Source of the DNA: Mixophyes australis
Lineage: Eukaryota > Chordata > Amphibia > Anura > Limnodynastidae
Assembly (NCBI GenBank): GCA_036250195.1
Contig: JAVHZZ010000007.1
Span: forward strand, 160,407,650 to 160,471,649
Length of the DNA: 64,000 nt
Direction: 5' to 3'
A model generated the notes under the pieces. That model worked only from the letters and a program-made list of their open reading frames with translations, had not been told where the DNA came from and searched no databases. The stretch's first letter is position 1, and the number at the start of each line of letters is the position of its first letter. The position numbers and the translations under genes were made by a program. Shown here in pieces: positions 1 through 10,845 of this stretch.

Positions 1-814
1 GGACACATCAGTACCAGTCAGTGCTGAGAGCTCACATAGAGCAGTAATAATAACAGGACACATCAGTACCAGTCAGTGCTGAGAGCTCACATAGAGCAGT
101 AATAATAACAGGACACATCAGTACCAGTCAGTGCTGAGAGCTCACATAGAGCAGTAATAATAACAGGACACATCAGTACCAGTCAGTGCTGAGAGCTCAC
201 ATAGAGCAGTAATAATAACAGGACACATCAGTAACAGTCGGTGATGAGAGCTGACAGAGTAGTAATAATAACCGGACACATCAGTACCAGTCGGTGCTGA
301 GAGCTCACATAGAGCAGTAATAATAACAGGACACATCAGTAACAGTCAGTGCTGAGAGCTCACATAGAGCAGTAATAATAACAGGACACATCAGTACCAG
401 TCAGTGCTGAGAGCTGACAGAGTAGTAATAATAACAGGACACATCAGTACCAGTCGGTGCTGAGAGCTCACATAGAGCAGTAATAATAACAGGACACATC
501 AGTACCAGTCAGTGCTGAGAGCTCACATAGAGCAGTAATAATAACAGGACACATCAGTACCAGTCAGTGCTGAGAGCTCACATAGAGCAGTAATAATAAC
601 AGGACACATCAGTACCAGTCGGTGCTGAGAGCTGACAGAGTAGTAATAATAACAGGACACATCAGTAACAGTCGGTGCTGAGAGCTGACAGAGAAGTAAT
701 AATAACAGGACACATCAGTAACAGTCGGTGCTGAGAGCTGACAGAGAAGTAATAATAACAGGACACATCAGTACCAGTCGGTGCTGAGAGATGACACAGA
801 GCAGTAATAATAAC
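1..814. repeat. 55-bp minisatellite, truncated by window start
   Basis: About 15 head-to-tail units beginning GGACACATCAGTA and ending GCAGTAATAATAACA. Most are 55 bp; a shorter variant carries GCTGACAGAG in place of GCTCACATAGAG. Units in the left half are nearly identical, while those near 600-810 vary more. The array runs off the left edge. Its open frames are repeat by-products. Confidence 0.95.
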
Positions 815-1299
815 TGACCCTTCTTGCCGGGCATCTGCCTAATCCAGGTCATTTCATCAGGCTCAGCGCGGTGGGATGTGATTATCGTCGTCTGTTTCTC
901 TTCGCTGCTGTTGTCAGGAATGTTTAAAGAACCTGAAATGATGATTTATTGATTTTCCCTCAATCTCCGCAGACCACTCAATAGAGAGTGAAGATGAAGC
1001 TCCATTAAAATGATTTCCAGCGGCACCAAGTTAACCTCCAAGTTTCCATCAGGATAACTCTTACTCTTCACATTAAACACTCACTGTGGCTTCACAAGGA
1101 CTTTTCTCTCTCGTTATCAGATCTCCAGTGTTGGGAGTCACCAGACAGAGCTGCTGGAAGTGGGTAGATGTACACGTCAAGGGATCACCGAGGGGGGTCT
1201 TCAGCTGTAAGAGTGGGGTGTCTTGGGGTGATATTAGCAGTTGGGTGCCCTTATGAAGGGCTGTGGACTAGGGAACAAGGCTATTAGGGGGTGCAATAA
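815..1299. other. unassigned sequence
   Basis: Unique-looking sequence between the first array and the first LTR-family copy. I see no gene, splice-flanked exon or recognised repeat. Confidence 0.5.
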
Positions 1300-3420
1300 T
1301 GTAAAAAAAGGTTCATATAAAAATCATTTATTGTAGAAAATTATTTGAATTAGTGGCGGAGGTGCAAATTTATATCATTGCAAATGTACTGATTTTGATA
1401 CAGTGTTATATTTCTGTATTAGCAATGTACTGATTTCTGAGGCTATATGCACATGCCAGGAGAGGAAATCTGTTTTCTGTGACTGTCTGAAGGCAGGTAA
1501 TCTCACATTAAATACACCTATTCATATCAGGGTCCAACATACCCCTTAGCCTCAGGGCCTGTTGAAGGGTCACAGTCGCCCTACGCTAATACACCGGTTG
1601 CCCCCCCACCTTGCCGCTCCCCACCCCACCTCCCACCAATGTGTGTAATAATAATATATATATATATATCAGAATTTTAAAGTATTAATTAATACATTAA
1701 ACACACTGCATTCTGCAGCGCAGACTAAATCTTAACAAACCCTGAATGATTTAAACACAACATTTCATTATGACCATATAAAATAACCCCCTAGTACAGA
1801 CATAGACAATAAAATATATGAGAATTATTTACAACCATATACTAAGATCTTCCAGCTATGACTCTCTAGTATATAGCATTAGTCACCACCACACAATACA
1901 GAGATCATTCCCCCACAAGCATCATCAGCTCCCCCGCCAGCCACTACATCCCCCCAGCCATTTTTATCAACCCCAATGTTTATGATCCCCACCATCCATT
2001 TCATCACCCACCCAATCACTCGTTTGCTCACCCCCCAGTCAATTCATTAACCCTCCCTGTCACCCCCCCTCAGTTACTTCATTACCCCCCTCTTTCACTT
2101 CATTAACCCCCCAGTCAGTTCATTAACCCCTCCCAGCCACAACATTAACCCCTCCCAGTCACCTAATTAACCCCCCTCCCCCCAACCATCAAGCAGTTTC
2201 CAGTTAATCACCTCCTCCCCCTTATATTTAACAAATAGAACTCACCTTGAAGTCTTCTGCTCCTCTTCTTTCCAACACTTCTATCTTCTTGACAGTTAGC
2301 TCACAGCACATCCCATGCTGTTAGCTGCCCTGTCAGTGCAGCAAGTGTGGTCATGTGATCATCTCACATGACCACACTCAGCTTTGCACCTCAGCTGCAC
2401 TGACAGGGCAGCTAACAGCCTCGAATTTGCTGTTAGCTGCCTGTGTCAGTGTAATTGGATACACTGACAGCCGGGACCGCCCCCTTGAGAGCAGGGGTGG
2501 CCCGATCACTGAGGATGCGGCGCCGGACACTTTAGGTAGGAAAATAGGTTTTTTCTTTTCTTTAAAATGCTTGTTACTTGTGCCGATGTTGCGCCCCCAG
2601 GGACCCGGCGCCCCAGTGATCAGCCTATTGGTTGATCAGGCCCTGCTTACTCTGAAGGCACAGGGGCAGTAATTAAACTCGTTAATTTTTGTTATGTCTG
2701 TAAGACAGGATGCAAGAAATCAAGAGATTGATGTAAATTTTGTTAAAACTTAAATCACGCTAACTCCTAGTCTGGAGGATTTTACATCCTGAGATCTGAT
2801 GTAATATTTCAGACATTGTGGAGCCATCTTGGATCAGGGGGCGGTGTTACCCCCTGCCAGGCTATGTCCAAAACTGAATAACAAGCACTGTTTGACCATA
2901 TAATGCATCATTCCTTCTGTAAGTCTTGGAAGATCGCCAGTACCACAAACTGGTTTTATCTGTCCTTATTAGGACTAAATGAGCGCAGTGATCCTGCTTT
3001 GACGCCTACTTACTTGCTGTAATTCCTGTGACCACAGATTAGACCAATCTAATCCGTTATCTGGCTGTTCTGAGGTTTGGACCCAGCATCCAGTACCAAC
3101 GCTCTGCCCACTACCCTGCAGCTCTGGCCAGTGTGATAGGCCAGGGGGGAACCATCCACAACAACCCTGATCTGAAGGCAAGAGTTCAGAGGTACCAGCC
3201 CAGGTGCCCAGTGAGGGGGTACACTAGCAGCGATAATTACCCAGAAGGACGCGGTTCTGGATGCCGCAAAGGAGTCCAGTGGTGGCAGCAGCATAAGCCC
3301 CTCCTACTGCGGTTACAGGGAGCATTTGGGGTAGAGAGAAGGGGACGGTGGCAAGGCATGCCCAGCCGGTCCCCAGCAACACAACAGACAGGGTTGCATA
3401 GGAGGTCCTATATGAGAATA
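1300..3420 (+). mobile_element. LTR-family copy 1, split by a hAT-like element
   Basis: Two segments, about 1300-1552 and 2646-3420, match the solo LTR at 4197-5051 in order and orientation. Shared landmarks are the GTACTGATTTTGATAC stretch near 1388, the TGTCCTTATTAGGAC stretch near 2961 and the GAGGTTTGGACCCAGCATCC stretch near 3071. Between them sits a 1.09-kb element. Outer ends are approximate because no target-site duplication was found. The segments have diverged clearly from the second copy, so this is an old insertion. Confidence 0.72.
1553..2645. mobile_element. non-autonomous hAT-like element
   Basis: The termini are CAGGGCCTG at the left and its complement CAGGCCCTG at the right. 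The flanking octamers CTTAGCCT (1545-1552) and CTTACTCT (2646-2653) agree at 6 of 8 positions, as expected for an aged hAT 8-bp duplication. Inside is an imperfect inverted repeat centred near 2362 (arms containing GCTGTTAGCTGCCCTGTCAG) and a C-rich tract at 1900-2220. No transposase frame is present. Assignment to hAT rests on the CAG..CTG ends and the 8-bp spacing. Confidence 0.65.
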
Positions 3421-3890
3421 GATGTAAACAGAAAATCTGAAAGAAAAATGTAGTAAGGTTATTTTGATATATTCCCATGGTAATGGCTGAAGTAAACAGA
3501 CTCAGTGATGTTAATGCTAACCATTGTGCCACCCTATATATACTGTATATATATATATATATATATATATTGCTAATCAGCGTGCTACACTATAAATACA
3601 ATGCAAACCACTGCTCCTGACCATCTATCACAGAGCTCTAAACCCAATGTACCACACGTCACCAACATCAAAGAGAGAATCCTATGGCTTCTTTTATGCA
3701 GATTGTCACTTTGATATGTAAATGATTGAGCTTCAGTCATCTGGATAAAGGACATTAGACACATAACATCGCAGAGGACCAGCTAAATATTCCCATCATT
3801 TCTGGGATGGAAATAGACATTATTCCCATTACTATCACATTACACTCACAGGACGCATGTCTTATTGTGTGAGCGTTAGAACTGCGCTAT
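3421..3890. other. unassigned, with a (TA)n tract
   Basis: A TA dinucleotide tract at about 3536-3570 follows the LTR copy. The rest shows no gene or recognised element. Confidence 0.5.
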
Positions 3891-4094
3891 GACACCGGGG
3901 GTCCTGGATCAATACTACACTGACACCGGGGGTCCCGGACCGATACTACACTGACACCGGGGGTCCCGGAACAATACTACACTGACACCGGGGGTCCCAG
4001 GCCGATACTACACTGACACATGGGGTCCTGGAACAATAGTAGACTGACACCGGGGGTTCCGGATCGATAGCACACTGACACATGGGATCTCGGG
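3891..4094. repeat. 31-bp minisatellite, 6.6 units
   Basis: Units start GACACCGGGGGTCC and end AATACTACACT, each 31 bp. Two units carry GACACATGGG instead of GACACCGGGG. Each consensus unit has a GGGGG run. Confidence 0.9.
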
Positions 4095-4196
4095 ATATTA
4101 TTTGCTGGCGGTAAAGTCAGGCCAGAAACAGAACAAGTGTAAAACACATGTATTATAATGAAGACACAAAACTCCGGCACTTACAGTTTTGCAGAG

Positions 4197-5051
4197 TGTG
4201 GTTGGATCATTTATAAATAACTTATTGTATAAATGTATTTAAATTATTAACGCAGTGCATTAATTTATATTATTGCAAATGTACTGATTTTGATACTGTG
4301 TTATATTTGTGTATTAGAAATGTTCTGAATTCTGATTCAATAGCTATTTGTTAGGGGAGGTCTGTTTTGCTAATAGCAGGAAATGCTAAATAAGACTTTA
4401 CATGTGAAGTGACAAACACCTGCTTTGGCCTGAAGGCCAATGTGTGTGTCTTGTTAGAGGGACAGGAATCCTCCTAACAATGTAGACAGCATATGTCAGA
4501 ATCTGTATAAGGAGCTCTGTTTGACCATGTATTATTGTTCCATCTGACCTTCTGACCACTGGTACCATACACTAGTGTGATCTGTCCTTATTAGGACACT
4601 TGAGCTAATAAACATCATTTGCTTCAAGATCCTGCTTGATGACTACTTCCTGCTGTAATTGCTGTGACCTGCAGATTAGATTAATCTAATCCGTTCCCGG
4701 CTGTTCTGAGGTTTGGACCCAGCATCCAGTACCAACGCTCTGCCCGCTCCCTGCAGCTCTGACCAGTGTGATAGGCCAGGGGGATCCATCTACAGCAACC
4801 CTGATCTGAAGGTAAGAGGTCAGTGTACCAGCCCAGGTACCCAGTCAGGGGGTACACTAGCAATGACAGTTACCCAGAAGGACGTGGATCTGGATGCTAC
4901 TAAGGAGTCCAGTGGTGGCAGCAGCTTAAACCCCTCCTACTGCGGTTAGAGGGCACATTTGGGAGAAAGAAATGGGACAGTGGCAAGGTAAGCCCAGCCA
5001 GCCCCCAGCAACACAACAGACAGGGTGGCATAGGGGGTCCATCCTGTCACA
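4197..5051 (+). mobile_element. solo LTR (family copy 2) with 5-bp TSD
   Basis: An 855-bp segment begins TGTGGTTGGATCA and ends ATCCTGTCACA, so it has TG..CA ends. CAGAG stands directly before it (4192-4196) and after it (5052-5056), a perfect 5-bp target-site duplication. AATAAA at about 4608 is a candidate polyadenylation signal. There is no internal coding region, as expected after recombination between two LTRs. Related copies lie at 1300-3420 and, inverted, at 46489-47696. Gypsy versus retroviral origin cannot be decided from the LTR alone. Confidence 0.88.
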
Positions 5052-5219
5052 CAGAGAATATAGTACTGTGTGACAGCCCCCAGCTGGCCGGGAAGCAGAG
5101 TAACCAGAGAGATATATGTCCTGTGTCCCATGTCCTCCTGGGGCAGAAAGGAATTTACGTCTAACTGCCCATGAAGAAGATGCCAATTGCAGATCAATCT
5201 GTTCCTTGTTTTAAGTGGG

Positions 5220-5220
<1 letters not shown>

Positions 5221-5254
<34 letters not shown>
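5221..5254. repeat. (AAT)n microsatellite
   Basis: About eleven uninterrupted AAT/TAA repeats. Confidence 0.95.
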
Positions 5255-5871
5255 GGTCCCTAACGTGTGTAATAAGGGGACACAAATGACTGCAGCTCCA
5301 TAACCTGTATTCCCCTCCTAATGCTCTTATATAGAGGTGAGACATATGGATACAGTATGGACGTCACATCTCGGAGGGCCGACAATGACTGATCTTCCAA
5401 CGCTCTCTCGCTGCCCCGACCTGATGATATATCTCTCTCCTGACGCCTATAGCGGCAGTAATAGCCATGTGCCACCTTTTATGGCTTAATTGCTCAGTTT
5501 AGAATGAGATCATATATTTTTTATTGCTACATCTAACGTTCCTCTAGAACATCACGGGACAGATAACAGAAACGTAAGATGTGTAGTTTACTAGGTACAG
5601 TCTTCTCTCCGAAGAGGAAAATGACCTGAAATAAAACATTTCATCCATCAGGAGCTGCTGTTATGTTCATCCTGCAATCATAACGCTGCATGGTCCATAA
5701 TACACCTTCCGTCATTATCTCCGTGTGTCTGAGGGTCAGCCACAGTTCAGCTCTTCATATAACATATATACATATATATTCTTAATGCACCCGAGATAGA
5801 AGATCACTTTGTACAGTTCCCGGATGTTTTATTATTGTACAATATAGTAATGTATAATATGTAGTTGGGGC
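5255..5871. other. unassigned sequence
   Basis: AT-rich single-copy-like sequence. No exon, RNA gene or clear repeat was recognised. Confidence 0.5.
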
Positions 5872-5874
5872 ATT

Positions 5875-6435
5875 GGGCCTGATTCATTAAGGAAAGTTCT
5901 CATTTTTTTTACTTAAATTTTCACCTGGACAAAACCATGTTACACTACAAGGGGTGCAAATGAGTTTTTTATTTTGCACATAAGTTACATACTGTTTTTT
6001 TCCTACATCAACTTCAAATTTCAGTGTACAAATAAGTTATCTACTATTTGTGTGCTACATGACATAACAGCCAGTATTTAACTTATGTGCAAAATAAAAA
6101 ACTCATTTGCACCCCTTGTAGTGTAACATGGGGCCTGATTCATCAAGGTACACAAACGCATACGCATCTGCTAGTCGACTCTGCGCATGCGCAAAACGGG
6201 ACTTGAGCTACGTAAAACACCACATACGCAGCGCAAACAAAACAGATACGGCACTCAAAGTCAACTCAATCTCAAACTCCAACGCAAATATAACGGTTTG
6301 CATCACTCAAAGTATGCAACACAGATGCGTATGCGTTTGCGTACCTTGATGAATCAGGGCCATGGTTTTGACCAGAAAACTTAAGTAAGAAAACTTACTC
6401 AATTTCTTGCTTAACTTCCTTAATGAATCAGGCCC
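5875..6435. mobile_element. MITE, Harbinger-like, with a second MITE inserted
   Basis: The ends are GGGCCTGATTCATTAAGG and its reverse complement. The trinucleotide ATT flanks both sides (5872-5874, 6436-6438), a 3-bp duplication as PIF/Harbinger elements make. Long inverted arms (about 5930-5990 and 6070-6130) contain GCACATAAGTTA and its complement. Positions 6131-6364 are a later insertion. Related copies are at 6518-7731 and 45538-45835. Confidence 0.87.
6131..6361. mobile_element. nested MITE with ATG TSD
   Basis: A 231-bp element with ends GGGCCTGATTCATCAAGG and CCTTGATGAATCAGGGCC. It sits inside the MITE at 5875-6435 and duplicates ATG (6128-6130 and 6362-6364). Removing it with one ATG restores the host arm, which pairs with the arm near 5930. 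Subterminal sequences ACGCATACGCATC and GATGCGTATGCGTT are also inverted. Confidence 0.9.
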
Positions 6436-6517
6436 ATTATGTGGAAGGACTGTAGTGTTACTATTTTGCTTGCAATGCAGCGTTCTGCTAATGATACGTA
6501 AAATGTAGGGACACGTA

Positions 6518-7731
6518 GGGCCTGAGTCATTAAGGCGAAGAAGGCAAAAAAAGGAGTAAATGTTCTCCCAGACAAACCATGTTACAATACAAGGGGGACA
6601 TATTAGTTTATTATTTTGCACATAAGATAAATAATGGCTATTTTTTTATGTAGCACACAAATACTTGATAGTTTATTTGTACACTGAAATATAAAGTTGA
6701 TCTAGGACTTGCCCGACCCCAACTATAAATGTACTGTGAAGATACTGGGTTTTCTGTCCCAATGCTACCCATGCTGCTGGCCACCCACAGGTGCCTACCT
6801 ATGCCAGGGAAGTCTACCCAGCACCTTCTAAGGCTCTTATTAGTCACTCAGGTAAATGCAGTTAGAGAGTAAAACAATATATTTACTGTAACAAAACCAA
6901 TCACTAGATTATTAAGTACACACAGTAAATAAATGGCAGGCAGGTTTACCACATCATCTGTCCCTTACACTACTAAGGAGCTACAGTCACCTGGATGTCC
7001 TGACTTAAAGACCATGGAGTTCTTCTCTTAGCTGTAGCTGTAGTCCATTGGTAGAGAACGTAAACTCAAATGCAGCTACACTGCACCTTTCATGAATCAA
7101 ATGCCAGAATGAATATCTCCTCCCCCCTGGAGTGGCTTCTTATATCTAAGGTCAAATTTCCACAGTGCTTTCCCCTCCCTGGGCAAACCCCTGGGCCTCT
7201 CCTTGTTAAACATTGGTGAGTCCTGGACTAGAGGGTTGCGAGAGGGGAGTGGAGATGAGCTGTACTTCTACAGAACCTCCCCCGCCAGATTGTAGACAAA
7301 ACGTCTGGAGTAGTCTTGTGAGAACAATGGATACTAATTAGCCTTCCCCTCACCAGTATCTTGCAACCTGATCCATATCCATGACCTCTTGACTTCACTT
7401 TACGGACAATGAATAACAACCTCACTGCCACATTGACAATATACAATACACAATATACATATTTGCAATGAGCTACAATGTCCCCTAATCCACAGGTAAT
7501 TAGACACTTCAGTTGTACTCTGTTCAGCTGGGGAAGAAAAGCAAGGGCTATAAAAAGTACATGCTATAATACACATATTGTGAGAAACGAGGGACAGGAT
7601 GGTTAGGGTGATATTAACACCACATCTGACATCACATTTTAAATTTACCTCCCACTCCAATGCAACATGGTTTTTCCAAGGTTCAAAGTTACTTCTTTTT
7701 TATGATTTACTCTCCTTAATGACTCAGGCCC
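6518..7731. mobile_element. MITE of the same family, interrupted by about 0.9 kb
   Basis: The ends are GGGCCTGAGTCATTAAGG and its reverse complement, flanked by GTA on both sides (6515-6517, 7732-7734). The left part (to about 6728) and right part (from about 7621) align with the uninterrupted copy at 45538-45835. The intervening sequence is absent from that copy. Confidence 0.85.
6729..7620. mobile_element. insertion of unknown type inside a MITE
   Basis: Roughly 890 bp present here but absent from the related MITE at 45538-45835. The edges read TGTACTGTGAAG and GATATTAACA, so TG..CA termini are possible and it could be a solo LTR. I could not find a convincing target-site duplication, and no coding region was recognised. 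Confidence 0.5.
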
Positions 7732-7734
7732 GTA

Positions 7735-8432
7735 GAGACTGATTTAGTGTTAAATGTAAATTTGCGCCTTTGCCGCATATGACACAAAGTCAATGTACAA
7801 AGTTTCTGCAGCTGTATTTCGAGCTGTATGTAACTTAAGTGTTGTGCAACTTCAAACCAGTTGAATTGATTTGTGCATCTGTCATAATGACCAACTCGGA
7901 AACCTGCACCGGGCTTCACTGGGTCTGTGACGATAGCCCTCCGTGAACGAGTACGTCTAAGAGCATGGCTGACTTGTGTCTCTACGTCCCTAGTATACTG
8001 ATCTTACATGTGGGCGCCTCTCACCCACCTCTGCCAGCGCACCACAAAGTGGCGCATGCAGGTTGGGACAAGATCTACGCAAGTTGCAGTTTTACATTGC
8101 ACAAATCAGCCAGTATTATTTTCGTGGTGGGGACATGGCTTAGACGTCTCTTCGCCTGGGTGAGATGGTTGTGGAAATGTTACACTTTAGATTATCTGTT
8201 TCTTTATATCTCTAGACAATTCCTGTGAATAAAAGTGTCTGTTAGACATGTAATAACCTTTGTATCACATAACAAGTAGAATCTGGGCCTGAAGTCTGCA
8301 AAATGTTCTCACTCTGGAGGCCAGAACACGATTATAAAGCGGCAAAATGTAAAAACAGTCAAATATATACATATCCCACTTACATTATATACAATCATAA
8401 TTAGTACAGCTTTCACTATAGCCTGTAAGTAT
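7735..8432. other. unassigned sequence
   Basis: No gene recognised. A short open frame at 7965-8228 lacks any known motif. Confidence 0.45.
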
Positions 8433-8672
8433 ATCATCATCATCATCATGTTATTTATATAGCGCCACTAATTCCGCAGCGGAGCTTACAGTCTAAATTC
8501 CCTAACACACACACACTGACACACAGACAGACACAGACTAGGGTCAATTTGTTACCAGCCAATTAACCTACCAGTATGTTTTTGTAGTGTGGGAGAAAAC
8601 CGGAGCACCTGGAGGTAACCCATGCTTATATAGTGGCGCTATATAAATAACTAAATGGTGATGATGATGATA
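8433..8672. mobile_element. fold-back SINE 3' fragments
   Basis: The left part is the 3' half of the SINE seen at 28542-28888 in minus orientation: an (ATC)n tail, TTATTTATATAGCGCCAC, and the ACCTACCAGTATGTTTTTG block. It breaks near 8625 and is followed by a plus-oriented SINE tail with GTGGCGCTATATAAATAA and (GATGAT)n. The two ends form inverted arms of about 40 bp. Confidence 0.75.
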
Positions 8673-8811
8673 TATGGGAAGTCAGTGTAGTGTGGTGACA
8701 TTATAAGATTGCCGCTATTGGTAGTGATGTCACAAGGGGCCAGTTCTAACTTCATGATGTATCTGGAAACAGGAGTCAGATTTATCTGAAACTTCACTGT
8801 AACACCCAGGG

Positions 8812-9072
8812 CAGTGGTGCACGCAGGGGGGGTTTCTGGGTCTAAAAAAGTGCCCTACATATCGGCACTGTACTATACAGCAGCCGCGGCGCTGTCTAAG
8901 AAGCGTATTGTATACAGCACCGCCGCGGATGCTTCTTCGACAGCGCCGCGGCTGCTGTATAGTACAGTGCAGCCGAAACGGAGCTGCTGCGCATGCGCGA
9001 CAGCTCTCTAGGGTTTGTTTGTTTTTTCGGGGATGGAGGAAACCCCCCCTCAAAATCCTCCGTGCGCCCCTG
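8812..9072. mobile_element. hAT-like MITE with a perfect internal palindrome
   Basis: Termini CAGTGGTGCACGCAGG and CCTCCGTGCGCCCCTG are imperfect inverted repeats of the hAT CAGNGG type. Inside, the 31-bp arm at about 8867-8897 (starting CACTGTACTATACAGCAG) recurs as its exact reverse complement at about 8938-8968. No clear 8-bp target duplication was found. Confidence 0.72.
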
Positions 9073-9885
9073 CAGGGGTCCGTTTCTCCTCTCTGATTAC
9101 CATCCATTAGGCAGCCCCTTCCTATGTGTGTTTTTTGGAATAGAAAGGGGGAAGGGGTCCCAAAGCAGTATCTATCTTGGGCCCCATTGGGTCTTAGCTT
9201 ATTATATAAACCTCCTTTATTGCTACATCCCAGCTCTGTGTGTTCATTAGTTACTGTATGTGTTACCTGATCCTGTCAGATATATTATAGTGAAATACAA
9301 ACATTGTCGATGTCTCACGTTATATACAATGATCGTATTAATCTATGTATCTCCTCTGTAATATTGTGATAATATGTGAATTATAATCTCCATCCCCCAC
9401 CACTAAGTCCGTCCACGTTGACCACGGCGGGTGGTGCTTCCCCTTGTTCCAGTATAAACACTTGTTTATGTCTGAGACAAATGATTCTCCGCTCACACAT
9501 ATGTTTAACCTTTGCCTTTATGAGAATAATAAAAGGAGAAGAACATAACTTCTAGAACAAATGACATTTAACAGATGCGCTGCCGGTAGTTTTATGGGTG
9601 TTTAACGCTGCCAAGGATTTCTCACTTTCAGCCTCAAGAAGAGAAAGGTTAAATGATCCAAAGAACTGGATGGTCCTGATCCCAAGATTAGGTCTAGTTT
9701 GGGGGTTACAGGAACATATCGCAGATTCTGGATACAATACACAAAATAGCTGGAGAATAAAAGGCTCTTATATAATTATCTGGTCATTAGGTTGGAAACT
9801 GTTAACAATGTTATTCCCATGAACTGATCTTACAAACAATGGAATTAATGTATCATTCACAAACTTCAAATAACAATAACATCTA
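9073..9885. other. unassigned sequence
   Basis: No gene, RNA or repeat recognised. Open frames near 9552-9822 on both strands have no known features. Confidence 0.45.
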
Positions 9886-10060
9886 GGGCTAGATTTACTA
9901 ACCTGCAGGTTTGAAAAAGTTGAGATGTTGCCTATAGCAACCAATCAGATTCTAGTTATCATTTATCTAGTACATTCTACACAATGACAGCTAGAATCTG
10001 ATTGGTTGCTATAGGCAACATCTCCACTTTTTCAAACCTGCAGCTTAGTAAATCTAGCCC
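9886..10060 (+). mobile_element. palindromic MITE, copy a
   Basis: Ends GGGCTAGATTTACTAA and TTAGTAAATCTAGCCC. The arms contain GATGTTGCCTATAGCAACCA and its reverse complement, leaving a short asymmetric centre. Copies b (10187-10360) and c (14723-14899) match. No convincing target duplication. Confidence 0.87.
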
Positions 10061-10186
10061 ATGGTCTCTATAATATGTAACATACATGTGCGCTACTAGT
10101 GTCTGTGTCATTCAGTCATTAGGCAGCCGTTGTCTGGGGAATTCGCGTCCTTTCCAGGTGAAGTTATAGCAGCCGCAGAAGACTTT

Positions 10187-10360
10187 GGGGTATATTTACT
10201 AAACTGCAGGTTTGAAAAGTGGAGATGTTGCCTATAGCAACCAATCAGATTCTAGCTGTCATTGTGTAGAATGTACTAGATAAATGATAACTAGAATCTG
10301 ATTGGTTGCTATAGGCAACATCTCAACTTTTTCAAACCTGCAGGTTAGTAAATCTAGCCC
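10187..10360 (-). mobile_element. palindromic MITE, copy b, inverted relative to copy a
   Basis: Same family as copy a. The asymmetric centre here (TGTCATTGTGTAGAATGTAC) is the exact reverse complement of the centre of copy a, so the pair is inverted with 126 bp between them. Confidence 0.87.
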
Positions 10361-10845
10361 TTTGTATTTCTGCCTCTGATCTATTATTAATTGTCTGGTG
10401 TCAGTAAGACAGATTGTTCTTGTAGCGGAGGAGATCCGCATCCTCTTCACAGTTGTTGTCATCTGTTCTGTTTCATCTTCTGTGAAAATAGTTATTTTAT
10501 TTGCTATACCTTAAGGAAAATACAAACTAAACATATATCCAAAGAGACCGTATAGATATCTGTGAGCAGACAGTGTTCTCTGTGGATGAGATCTAGATTG
10601 TTATATGATGCTCTGTTTTAATATAATTATTATTACTATTAGTTATTATTATCATTACTCTTATTATAATTATTATGTTGTACAAGTCATATATGATAAC
10701 GATATTTGTTATGGATGTGATGTCATCAGAATAGATGTATCCCCAGAATATACAGGGGATACTTTTCTTTCTAGCCCCTGATTGGCTGGAAGACGTTACT
10801 GACAGTTCAGGACAAGATGAAAGTGTTGATTCTATCACAGAAAAT
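10361..10845. other. unassigned, AT-rich
   Basis: AT-rich sequence with ATT-type short repeats near 10620-10670. No gene recognised. Confidence 0.5.

Noticed and set aside
9886..10060. microRNA precursor
   Set aside because: The hairpin is explained by a dispersed palindromic MITE with further copies at 10187 and 14723.
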